From Lepisosteus oculatus (Eukaryota; Chordata; Actinopteri; Semionotiformes; Lepisosteidae): a DNA stretch of 64,000 nucleotides. Positions 1 to 12,636 of the stretch are shown here, in pieces. The notes beneath the pieces are model-generated. The model made no database searches. It worked only from the letters and a program-made list of their open reading frames with translations, and was not told the DNA's origin. Position numbers and translations under genes: made by a program. The stretch covers positions 16,009,444 to 16,073,443 of the forward strand of contig NC_090703.1 of the NCBI RefSeq assembly GCF_040954835.1. Direction: 5' to 3'. The first letter of the stretch is position 1. Every line of letters begins with the position of its first letter.

Positions 1-1761
1 TGCTTTTGTTTCCAGTTTGAAAGCATGCAGGTACTTTATATTCCACCCTTGACACAACTTGCAGTTACAGTAAGTGAAAGTTGGCTTCCTATACCTCAAA
101 ACCTCTGTGGTAGGTACTGAATGTAAAGCTTATATACAGCTAGGACAGGAATTGCAGGTTCATACTACCATCTTGTGGTTAAGTAATTATATTCTCCATT
201 AATAAAGTAAAAGAGTTGCCTGACATGAGAATCAGCAGTCCATGAGTAAAATATTTAATTGTTAAAGTAAATACATTTTATTTTATATTTGCAATGTGAA
301 ATTCATATGTCATCTATACAAGGTGTAGACCATTTTTTTAAAATGCATCAAAAGACTATAATACCTTCCACAATAGTAAGCATTTAATGGCTAAGCAAGA
401 AGATCATTACAACAAACAGGTAGAATTAAGTGTACCTGCCTTTGTAATAAGGAAGCCAAAGTGGGCTTAGAGACAAAAAGCAGATAAAAGAATGTGTAAT
501 TCCTCTCATCTCCAAGACTGAGAGCCTGATTATAGACTATAAAAACAATTAAATTAATATTTGTGTTTGATAGATACAGTGCTTTGCTGAGTGCTTTGTG
601 TCATCCCCGCTTATTTTCTCCTTAACAAAATGTAATTTAAAGAAAAAAGTGGAATGTTTTCTTTTTTTAAAAAAAAGCACAAATATTTGTTGTTAGCAAA
701 ACAAATGGCAAAACCTGGCAATACTAGTTACACAAGATTTAATTTTTTCTTTTCCTTGTAAAGACCATACTGTACCTAAACAGCAATTACCAATAAATCA
801 AAGTATATTGTAATTAGAAGGAAATATTAGCAATTCAAAAGATGTCCAAATAATACACTGAGGAATCAAATATCTTTTCCCCTACTTCTGTAGAATATAC
901 TGTAAGAGAAGTTATAAACCAGTGGAAGCCCTTCAGTTCAATGTAAATTAGCAATGTACATGAAAATGGAAACAGCTAAACTGAGCAAATAGAGTAATGT
1001 TTATGGTATGAGTATATCAGAAAGCAATAGTGAAGTTAAGAAGTCCCCTGTAGCATTTTATCTTCCGCAATATATTCCCCAAACCCAGCTTACATAGTCA
1101 GTATACCACTTCAGATATGACCTAGGCATGTAGCAACCATCAGTGCTATAGAAAGAAAATCCAGTCATGCAAAAATATCCCTACTTTAGCTTCACTAGTC
1201 TGGTGTAAAAGATTTCAACAGTTTGAAAGTATCCTGTTTGTGTGCAGTATTTAAGTTTACAAGACATTTACATAGCTTTTTATTGTTTTAGCCCCCTGGT
1301 AGACCCTAACAGCTTGTTATTGTTTCATGTTTCATTTCATTTTTGGTTAAAAATCTATTAAATCAAGAGTATGAAGGCTAAGGTAACATTTCCATAAGCT
1401 TGGCCCAGATGTCAGTGTTTCATTTAATGTTCATAATTTTACATTATTTTCATTACTCCAAAATAACAGTACAGACTGGCATCCTTTTACATTGTCTGAA
1501 TAATGATGCCAAATACAATGTCCCAGAATAGAGATTGGGCCGATACAACTATTGTATCTCGTAACACAGTCTGACACTTTAGGTATATCAGGAACTACAA
1601 TAACTTTCTCTTCAAACCTTAGAATCCTACTTTCGTTCAATATCAAACTATTTTCTAGTTTTTTGCTGCAGCCTTCTATTTTCCATTCTAAAAACTTTAG
1701 TTTTGAGTATATACTGAAATATTTCAGGTTGGTAGCTGCGTCGGCATGCGTAGACTGCAAA

Positions 1762-1920
1762 GGAACAAGTAATAGGTTTATTCCATTCTGAAAAAAAGAA
1801 AGAAAACACAACATTTCGGCCGTGGAGCCTTCTTCAGATGTGTGAAGAAGGCTCCATGGCCAAAACGTTGTGTTTTCTTTCTTCTTTTTTTCAGCATGGA
1901 ATAAACCTATTACTTGTTCC
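1762..1920. repeat. large palindromic interspersed repeat (foldback/MITE-like)
   Basis: Two arms of about 75 and 78 bases (1762-1836 and 1843-1920) are near-perfect reverse complements around a six-base loop. The outer ends read GGAACAAGTAATAGG on the left and CCTATTACTTGTTCC on the right. A diverged single arm of the same family lies at about 19379-19455, so this is an interspersed element and not a local accident. It carries no open frame of its own. A non-autonomous foldback transposon or MITE is the likeliest identity; a head-to-head pair of short elements is the alternative. Confidence 0.75.
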
Positions 1921-4900
1921 TATACTGAAATATTGTCGGGTAAAAACCATCAAAGTTCAAACTATAGTTATGTGTCTTTGATTTGTTTCCCCATCAAAGA
2001 AGATTGGAAACACAAACCAATAATAAACTTCAACAAAAACTGAAATAGCATAGCTTGCACATATAAACCATTATCACATTAATTACCACATTAATTTAGG
2101 AGATAAATGGTACTTCTCTTGTAGCTTAATGGCGAAGTGTTCCAAAAAAGTTGATATTGGATATTCTATAAGTTTTGTTTACTTATTAGTTCTTCATATT
2201 ACTAACCAAAAGTCTACATAAATCTACAAAAAGTATGGGCTCTACTGTCTCAAGTGTGTTCATTAAAAAACATTTTCTGATGGTAATGAGAAGGTGTTTT
2301 TGAGGTGCAGAAATATAAAACTTTCATTTTTTGACATTTTACATATGATTTGTCTAGGGATCTTTGTTAAAACACTATGCACAAGGTCTTTATTCACATA
2401 TCATTTACTCCATTTTTTAGGTGTTCAAAATTAATATAGTTAAAGCAAGAGACTTACATTAGTTAAGTCCTTCCATCAGTTTGAAACTATACACATTAAA
2501 TACCACAACCTGAAAAGATGTACGGTATTGTTTTGTGAAGTAACATTAAGATTATACAACACTGTATGCAATACTGCTTCTGCTCAAGGCTTTCAACTGG
2601 TTGTAGTGTGCTCTTTTGACCTAAAGTAAAAATGGGCTTGATTTGTGGCTTCTGAAGTGGCAAATAATTGGATAACCAGAAAACCTGTTCTGCCACTACT
2701 GAAGGGATTATTTACTCACCTGTCAAAGGGGACAGTATAGGCTGTAACAAAGGCCCTCAGAAATTGGCAGTGGATAATGCAGTTGTGAGCACTCTAAAAC
2801 TAATAGGAAAGATTGTAGCCTTCCTATGGCTGACTAAGAATGTCATTGTAACCTGCCATGTACAATAATTTGTATTATCTTTAATATATCCATGAGGATT
2901 TTCTTTATTTTTTCACAGTGGTTTAGTTTGTTGGTACATCTTAGTCAGTTTTCCAGATGGATGATTATAAACACCCTGAAGGTCTTGCAACAAGTGTTTC
3001 AAAATACAACTAAAATGTTAATTAAAAACCTTCTGGTTTTGCCGTGGACTGTATATCAGTGGTCTGGTAGGATCCATCTTTTTGTAAATCTCAATGGTGT
3101 ACCTGAAGTACTGGACCTCGATAGGATTGCTATTGTTCTCAATTATCTTCAGAGGATGTTTATTCTCTTTTTTGAAAAGGTTAAGCTTTGTCTGTATTGG
3201 ACTGGAGATAGGCATTTCTGTGTATGAAAAGCTACATATACAGATCTACTATTTCTATTGTGTGTACAGAGCTGGTATATTGTGTTATTCACTTATGTAA
3301 TTATTTATGCTGTTAACTATGTGAAAAAATGTTCAATGCTGTTAAAAATGTGATACACCCCCCACGAATACACATAAATTTCCTTCATTGAACATTTTTT
3401 CAGTGACTGTTAAAACTTCATGCTCCATCCTTTTGAAGCATTAGTAGTTTTATTTTCCAGTGTGAGAGGTTCTAGAAGCTTTTGCCCTGAAACCAAAGCT
3501 GACTTGATCCGGCTCAAATGCCTAATGTAGACGTCGAGGCATCATGCTCCTGGAATTCTGAAATGTCAAGTCTGTGGCCAGTGATTGCAACTGCCGTTTA
3601 GTGTGCTGTTTTTGTGGTTTGGGTGAAACTGGAGTAGACCACTTTAGTCTTCACTACTTCAGAATGCAACAGAAAACAGATGGGCTCTTTATACGGGACC
3701 CAGTTGAAACGGGTTATGTAATATAAACAGAATTACTAATATTGTAATATAATTTGATGTCGCACAGTACATCCAACAATAACAGGCTACTGTTTTTAGC
3801 TCCTGTCTAAACCTTAACCCCCCCCCCACCTCCGCCAATATGTGATAAGCAGCAATGAGAAAATAAATGTTGCTAGAGGAAAAGGAGGGAAAAACATGAT
3901 ATCAAGAAAACTGGAGATTAGAAATGAAAACACAGCACACATCGCATATTGTATGTCACCACAGGCAATGTACATTCATTTATTAAACACCTTGGTCCAC
4001 AGCTACCAGCCTTTGACCATACACATTGGAGAAAGAGGAAGTGTAGGTCATCTCCTCCAGCCCCCTTACCATTGCGCAACCTTTCTCTTAACACTTCACA
4101 GGCAACAGCCCTGTACCAAGTGTTCAGCTCCCATTTGAGGAGGGGCTCGTCCCTTACTGGTAGCACCACACCTGAAAGCAGCTGGGAGCCCACAGAAGTA
4201 CATGACAATACATGACTCAATAGTAGTCAATAATTCCATACTCTTGGTGGTAATCTGTCAGCAGGGGATTCCCACTCACAGCTGACTAGAGAAACGACAC
4301 AGGTCCAAACCCATGATAATAGAAGACGAATTGTACTCAGGCAAAAATCATACCTGCTGGTTGAGCCATTTGGGGATGTGCCAATCACTGGCATACTACC
4401 GAAAGTAAGCATAAATATGTAATATGTAGGATCCTCAGGCCTTAACACATTTGATTCAATAAAGTTGATCTGGTTCAAAATTCCAATAGTCGATTCCTTT
4501 TTTTAGCTCAGGGCTTTATCCATTCTCTCAAATTTAGTTCAATAACTAATGACCTAAAAGAGTGATTAGCTTTATTTAACATTGTTTGAAGTGAAATGTT
4601 TTGATTAATAGCTTTTCTTCATAATATGCTGACTTATATACTAACTTTGATTTGGATCTTTTTAGTTGACATGACAAAGCAGCACTGCATTCAAAAGATA
4701 TCATAGCAAATCTTCAGGACACACCTTGCCGTCTGTTAAATGTCTAGTTAGCTAAGGGTTTCTGGGCAGAAGCCATTTCAATGTAAATAATTTCAGATGA
4801 TGAACGAGGATTTAATCTGTCCATTTGGGGAACAGGATGAACCATACTGTTCAGAGATCACACAGATCTTGATTGTGAGTGATTAGAATTCCCCAGTTGG

Positions 4901-7900
4901 CCAAGCACCACAACACATGAGTAATTTCTTAGCCAGGGTATCCCTTTGGTTTACCACAATATTGTCAATGAGGGTTCTATTGGTCCTCCCTCCAGCACCT
5001 TAACTTTGCCACTGATGATTTGGGCTGACCGTGTGATAAACCCTAGATGGCTGAACAATGCGTTCTTCAGAGGAGTAGTGGAAAACTAAGTTAAAAATTA
5101 CTCACTGCATAATGTAGTGGCATAAAAAAGATAAGAGCAACTACCTCTGACATGCCAAACGACATGATAACTTCTAGTTCACATTAGCTACTACTTTACT
5201 AAAATTAGCAGAAAACACTTTATTCAGAAGATGTTGCCCAAGGTGGGCACTTTTTTTGACAGAGGTCCTGAGCATGGAAGACATTCTGTTTCCTTGATAG
5301 ATTAGTAGCAAGAGCTGTGCTTCTTTTGAAGTGGATTTGGACTACTGCCATTTTTTTATTGTTTAACCAAACCCTCACTCTGCTTCACAAAGTTTTTTTT
5401 TCCATCCACACCAGTGCAGCCTACTGCTGCTGCTCCAGCACACAAAGAAACTGTAAAAGCCTGCCAGTATCCTTCACATTTCACCCCCTTTTCCAGCACA
5501 CTAGTTTCACAGCACTTGTTGTCGAGCTCTGGAACGTGGACATTAAATTAGAATCAGCTCCCTTGGTTTAACTGGCAAAACAGAGAAAAAATTTGAAACC
5601 CATAACGTAGGCTTTTGCATACCTTAATCTGTTCTGAATAAAGTACAGCCTTAAAAGTACATATACAACATGCAGCACGACAAAAGAGACTAAAGAAATT
5701 GAAGATATTGTTGCTATAGGCCTGTAAAGAAGAAGCCCGTGACCATCATTCTGCGAAGACATAAAAAAATAAAAGGCCACCGTCTCATTTATCCTGTAAC
5801 ACATCAACCATAACAATTCCTGCATACTCTGATTTTGCATGTCTATCAATTGACTTAATCATTTAAAAATCCTGTAGTGTTTCACAAAGATCCTACAAGG
5901 TGAAACTGCAATCATATAGGCCTCAGATATAATTGTTTCTTTGACTACAGGCAAGGTTTTAACAAACAAAAACACATTTATTGGCATCAGACAATCTATA
6001 GCCAGCTGAACAATTAGCTGCTTTGCAATTAGCACAATCCTGAAATTAAAGTCAGTTTTTTTTTTAAAGCACGGTATATGTTCCCTTAAATTTTTAATTC
6101 AGAACAAGCACAAACAGGTCTCGACCTGACTTGAAAATCTTCACCAACAAATTGAAAGCATGTGTATACAGTCATCAGATAACTTTCATTTTGAAATGTG
6201 ATTAGTTTCTGTACCTTTCCAAGTACTATATATCTCATCAAAGACGGCAGTTGGAAGCTCTCAGTAAACTCTGGGATTGTTTTCAAGTGTGATCCTAGGG
6301 TTTGATTTTAATTGATTTGTTTTTGTTACTGTTAAAGTAAGTAGAAGAGGTTATGTCCTTTATTATATTTTTAACTCCCAGTTGTAAATAAGATAAGGAA
6401 AAAGTCAGTCAGTGACCTACTTTAGTACAGTGTTGCTTTATAAGAAAGCAAATTACAGTTTTGTTTTAAAAAACAGCCAGTTACTGTAAGTCATGGTATA
6501 TATGACAGAACAAAATTAAGACAAAACTTATAGATTTTAACACTGAACCTGACTGATCCTTGAATGATTCTAGTGTACTACATTTAATAAAATAACTTTG
6601 AAGTATATCCTGAGCATTAACTATTTAACATTAGTTTAAGGACATCCGATCTGCTGGTAACTAAAATGTTTTGTCCCCAGGTTCACTTTGTAGAGTAAGT
6701 TAAGAAGCAATTTTAATTAATCTGGATAAAAATAAATGCCTGGAGTATAAATCCATCTCTTAAGATGTAAATCTTTTAATGCTATTATAAACAATGTGGG
6801 TGTTAGCATATTTCAGAGAAATTCTAAGGTCTCTTTGGAAGTCTGCATTTTGTCTTATTTCCTTTTTGAACTAAGGTAATCGAGGGAAATTAATTTGAGG
6901 GAATTACACGTTATTCCTATTGTGTGAATAAAGAACCAAGCTTATAAAATAAAGACATCTGTTGTAATTTCTCATGGATCTCTAATGCTTCCAAACATTT
7001 CACAATGTAATATTTTCCTAGAATTTGAAAATGTTACTCAGTAATTCATCATTTCTGATGCAGAACTAAAATCAAGGCACAGAACACATTACCCTTTGCA
7101 ATGTGTAAAGGAAACAAAATTATTTATGGTACAGTATATAATAATTCTTATTAATTACTACTCACTTCATTTTGTGTATGAATCTTTTTGTTATTATCTC
7201 TGTAAGCATTTATAAAGAATCTGCAAATATCTGTCCAAGATTTTAGAATGAGTAAGCTGTTGTATTTTGGAAACAATCCCTATATTGTGTTCTTGAGGGT
7301 CTGATTGGCAATGAAGTACAATACATACTTAATGATGTCACTTTACAAGAATACCACCCAAATGAAAACATCTGCCTGAAATTCAGTTTCAATTACTTCA
7401 TTAGAACAAAAATACTGACATGTTTTTATGGTAAAGGGAATAGCTTTAAAGGATAACTGCAGTGCCATTTTTACATTTCAGGGTTATAATGAATTTTCAA
7501 TGATGAGCATTTCAAACCACAATGATACTACCAAGTACACAGTAATGTGTACAACCTCCAATTTACAGCACAAAAGAGAGGAAATTATAATGTAGCAGGT
7601 AGCACCATATTGCCATTATCGTCTGATTAAGAAATAGGCAACAAAACGTCCAGTAATGCAAAAGCAGACCTACTACATTGTAATTACCATGTATTTACAA
7701 TGTATTGCATTGCTTTACGTTAAGTGAGTTTTGCAACCACATTATAATTTAAAATATTTTCATGAAACCGACATATACAGTACAAGGCAAGTATTGTATT
7801 GCAAAAAAAAAGCAACCTGCCAACCAAATAAAAAAAGATATGCATTCATTATTAGATTTTGCAAAAGTGTAAAAGTGTTCTATCATTTACATGGGTGATT

Positions 7901-9354
7901 ATTTTAAGGTAGATCACAACTAAAAGAAACATTATAGCAGGATTTATATTTTTCCCGCACCACAGCCTTTGCTGTTGCCTGAACAGATGAGCGCAATTGA
8001 ATTGAATTCAATGTATCAACTTCAAGACAGTTTGGCCAACAAATACTACTTACTTGTTAATTCAGTATGCAGATCACGTTCGGACATTTCTGGGGTGAAA
8101 TGTGTGCTGCACAACTTGTACTTATTCGATCATACATCACGATGGATCTTGTCGAGAAACTTATCAATGGAACCAACATCAATTCCAATGCTTATTATTA
8201 TTTTGCTTAGCTATTTGAATATCCCTTGAAAAAGGAAACAGTTTGACTTTCTGGGGATCTGATCTGTTTTGTGTTCTACTGTGTTCTGAACAGTTACATT
8301 TTCAACAGTAAGGCATAATTTAAAATATATACGTGAGCTCAAGTAGGTAAAAAATATTGCTAGGAGACCATGTTTCTCATTTGTTTACAGTGATTAGTGA
8401 GCTTGCTAATTTCAAGTCACAATTCAAATGAACTCTCACTCTTGCCCAGGCAAGACCAGCAGTTTCTCTTCTGCTTGCAACAACATGGCAACCATACAGT
8501 TCTTTCACAAAGTTCACGATTTTACACTTAATTTGAAATTTGTAAAATTTTGCCATACTCTCAATTAAATTATTTTGTTACCGAGACTCAATAACCAGTC
8601 TGAGAAATTGTGACTGCAGTTCCATTTTAGCATTATTAAGGATTTCATTATGAAAATACCAGATACAATAATGGTTATTTATATAAATAATCACCCATGG
8701 ATTGGCATGTTCCTGAAGATAATTGTACGGAAAATGCTTTAAAATACTGTCATGATGGAGATTTTACCACAGTTCTGCTAACTGTTTGTTTATATGCAGA
8801 AGGAAATCCTTGAGGTTTACAATCTGTACTAAATACAAGATGCTGACTTTAGTTTACCAGTATTTAGTTTGGAACCCATATATCTTGTGATTCTTGAGCA
8901 AAATCCAGAGTTATTCTTGACTTTCCCTTGGTATTGCCATGACCAATACCTTTCCATAATACTGCAGTCTCAACCCACAGAAATCCCTCAGTATTGTTGG
9001 TCAACTATTCATTTTATGTTGACTTTTATATTGCTAAAAACAGAAAACAGAACAATGTACAGGATAGAATAAACAGTAAACAGATAATACATATATACAT
9101 TTCAAAATTTCAAAAATGACGTCTAGTAAGAATATACCAGACACTGAGTTAAAAGAAATATACCCTGAATTTAGCCACTTTAACAGTAATTAGATTTATT
9201 CCATGATTCATTTTAATGTGTTTAGTCTTTTGTGTACATACAGTATAATCTGGTTTTCAGCATTATCATGAATGTGTTCACATCTAACATAGTGAGATGC
9301 GGATTGGTTGGAGGCTATAGATTCAGAGGAAACAAAATCAAATGCCAGCACTAT

Positions 9355-9924
9355 GCCAGCAGCCATATCACTCTGCAGCTCACAACTGGCAGCCCACTGA
9401 AGCTAAGAAGGTGTGAGCCTGGTCAGTATCTGGATGGGAGACATCCTGGGAAAATCCAAGGTTGCTGGAAGAGGTGTTAGTCATTTGAAATTTGGGGCCA
9501 GGAGGGGGCGCTCACTCTGTGGTCTATGTGGGTCCTAATGCCCCAGTATAGTGACAGGGACACTATACTGTAAACAGGCGCCGTCCTTCGGATGAGTTGT
9601 AAAACCGAGGTCCTGACTCTCTGTGGTCATTAAAAATCCCAGGGCGTTTCTCAAAAAGAGTAGGGGTGTCCTGGTGTCCTGGCCAAATTTCCCATTGGCC
9701 CTTACCAATCATGGCCTCCTAATAATCCCCATCTGTGAATTGGCTTCATTACTCTGCTCTCCTCCCCACTGACAGCTGATGTGTGGTGAGCGTTCTGGCA
9801 CACTATGGCTGCCGTCGCATCATCCAGGTGGATGCTGCACATTGGTGGTGGTGGAGGGGAGTCCCCATTACCTGTAAAGCGATTTGAGTGGAGTGTCCAG
9901 AAAAGTGCTATATAAGTGTAAGCA

Positions 9925-9960
<36 letters not shown>
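9355..9960 (+). mobile_element. 5S-rRNA-headed SINE, copy A
   Basis: The first 120 bases are a diverged 5S rRNA: they start GCCAGCAGCCATATCAC and keep the internal promoter blocks GAAGCTAAG, GCCTGGTCAGTA and TGGATGGGAGAC. A body of about 450 bases follows, with landmarks GGGGGCGCTC, ATAGTGACAGGGACACTAT and CGCCGTCCTTCGGATGAG. The element ends in GTGCTATATAAGTGTAAG and an ATT microsatellite at 9926-9960. A second copy in reverse orientation lies at 45991-46612 and matches along its whole length. This is the SINE3-type design, transcribed by RNA polymerase III from the 5S-like head. It is not a 5S rRNA gene. Confidence 0.85.
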
Positions 9961-9962
<2 letters not shown>

Positions 9963-12636
9963 GTGGCAAAGAATCTATGTTTTCCAGCTTTTATTGGGGC
10001 TTCCAAGTATACTTTCTCCCTTTCATCTTTTAACACAAAAGCTAAAAACATTTCCTTTCTGAACAGTTCATGCTGATCTCATGAGTTTTAGTTCCTGCTC
10101 AGGGTACTTTGGTCCTCATGTCCTTGTCCTACCTTTGCATTTAAGAATGTGGCACCCTTACAGAAAAATTAATATTTTTAAACACATAGTTATTTGTGCT
10201 CTGCTGCTCAGCCATGTGTTTATGATTTTAGAACATCAAACAGAGGAAAAAGAATAAGCCTCAATCAAACAAAATCAAACCAACCACTCAAACTAAAGTA
10301 GTCATGTTTCCTTTTGCTCTGAATATATGAGGAGCTATAACTGCAGACCTTCACCATCCATGACTGCTCCATAAACTTAAAATATTGCTTTGGTAGTGAC
10401 TATCTGATCTATCTGGGGGACAACCTGCCCCACACAAATCAAGAAAACGTCTGCTATAGTAATCAGTCTCAACATTTATAAATAACCTGTTCTTTTCAAG
10501 TCTCTGCCAGCACAAAGTCAAATATCTTGGATCTAACTGCACCCTGTCTTAGTAAAGGCATGACAAATTGGTTCAATGGTAAGCCAGAGGAAACACTTAA
10601 CCTTGTTGGTAGTAGAAGGAGGTTTAAGAAAAGCCTTATTAATCTTCTTAAAGTTTTCCCAAAGGTGTTTTAAAAGCATTGTGCATGAACTAGTCCATAC
10701 CGAGTTTGAGATTTTCCTGCTTGTTCTATTTCACACATTTTTCTACATTCTTAAAAATCTTAAAACGATAAACGTTATGCCATCAGAATACCAAATGCGA
10801 TGGAACTATTTACGTTATATGAATACGTGTTTGTAGGGAAGGATACGTGCTGTTATCCAGGCTTAAAGATGGCAATCCTTAATAAGTTAATACCTGTCTA
10901 AAGGTGGTGAAATCATTTGTCTAACATATTGCAGATCACTGAAATCTTTTCCTGTCTAAATGACAACAAATTTCTGAAACAGTGGTAATAGAAAAGTATA
11001 ATGCACATTTATACTAAATGTTATATTGCCATAATCCCCACATTGCGATGAATCAGTGGTTCAAAGATGATAAAGTTTTTGGCAAGCCTGCCTGTAACTA
11101 TTTATAGACTTACAAGGCACCGAAATAGGCCATTAAAAATCACACTATTCTTCCATTGGAAGATAAACAAAAGTAATGATTGCCAAACCCAACATTTGTT
11201 CTCTTGCTAAGAGAAAAAAATAATAGGGTGTAGTTCATTGATCTGAGAGTGAAAAACAGGAAACGTGATGAGCTATGTCAATCCCTGTTGAAGCCAGTAG
11301 CAATTAGATGAATACTGGCAACTTTTCTTTACTGGCATAGATGAAAGCTCTCATTTATTCCCTCCTATCAACAGGATTTTAAAAAGCAACACATCTGCCT
11401 TTTCCTATGAATTAATGTAGTTCCTGGTACTTGTTCTTAATGAAACTACAATATTGATGTAATTAGTAATTATTTAGTAAATATCTTGTGTATGTGTTGT
11501 GCAGAACAAATACTGGAATATTAATTTAAAAACAGACTACAGCAAAATCCTGATTATACTGTATAAACTACGCCTTTCACCATCATGATCACCTTTATTG
11601 CTAAAGATGCTAGAGATAAAGTTCTTGTGAGAGTAGTATCTGATGGTATGTTCATAAGAGTAAGAAATATAATTCTGTATTCAGAAACTTCTAAAGAAGT
11701 ACTGTAAGACCTCTCCAAAGTCTGTTCCCATAGCCACCCACAGCTACTGCATGTGAATTCCCTAATACTCTCGCATTTACCCATTAGGTTACTGCTTTCT
11801 AGTCAATATGTGTGCCTTGCTTGCATTACAATCAAGAAACTATAATCATTGAGTAAATCGAATTGAGCCTGCAGCTACCACAGGTTTAAGGATTTTGTTA
11901 AAAAGTAGTAAGTATAATTAATCACTTATAAACTCTTACGTGTATAACTATGTATTTGATGTGGTAATTATATCCCAAAGTATATGGACCTTAGTGCTTT
12001 ATTTGTTCTTATTCCTTTGTGGAAACTGCTGCAGTGCCATTGTTAGAATGGATGTCCAAGAAGTGCTTCTTATTACACTCTGCTGAGTAATGGTTTAATG
12101 TGCTTCCACTTCTTACAGACAGTAAGCACCATGTAATAGGGTCTAGGTCTTTAAATGTATGATCAGAAGGTTCTGGAGTCATGTTTCCAGTGCATTTTAC
12201 CTTGATTCCTCCTGTTATAAGGAGAAATACCTATCTAGGTACAATCATGGTGGTTTAATATACTGACAGTTGAATGAGCTATGGTCCAATTTGCCACTTA
12301 GGCTTAGGAAAGACTTTAAAGTTTAAGATCTCAAGTTACTCCCCAAGTGACGACAGTATTAAATGTGAATAAAGATGTATTTGTATTTTAAAATTTCATT
12401 TTCCGATGATTTGATCTAATCCTGCTTTCTTCTTTCCTGATACTATTTTAATGTTCTAAAACTTTTCTTAAATGTACTACAAAGACAATTTGGTGGGAGG
12501 ATATAAAACACCTTTTATTCCTTATATTTTTGCTAACCTGTAATGTCAAATATGTGTTTCTTTTTTTCTGCCCAAAGTCACTATCACAGGATACATCTGA
12601 AGAAAAAGCACATAGACCAAGTATTGAAGTACTTAC

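Larger units (their letters stand above)
1..12636. other. gene-free stretch left of the last ACP7 exon found
   Basis: I see no exon with both recognisable protein similarity and splice sites in this 12.6 kb. It contains a palindromic repeat (1762-1920), a 5S-headed SINE (9355-9960), short homopolymer runs and AT-rich DNA. If ACP7 is intact, this stretch is part of the intron after its GNHE exon, or contains later exons too diverged for me to see. The stretch 3890-4480 is less AT-rich and has open frames on both strands, but nothing in them resembles a known family. Confidence 0.6.

Noticed and set aside
838-912. Minus-strand YNFSYS-like reading resembling the next ACP7 exon
   Set aside because: No acceptor precedes it in the phase required, and similarity ends after five residues.
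3918-4220. 100-residue minus-strand frame and overlapping plus frames
   Set aside because: No recognisable protein family; likely part of an unclassified repeat or chance in a less AT-rich stretch.
9232-9480. 82-residue plus-strand frame and possible 5S rRNA gene
   Set aside because: The region is the diverged 5S-like head of a SINE, continuous with the SINE body and tail.
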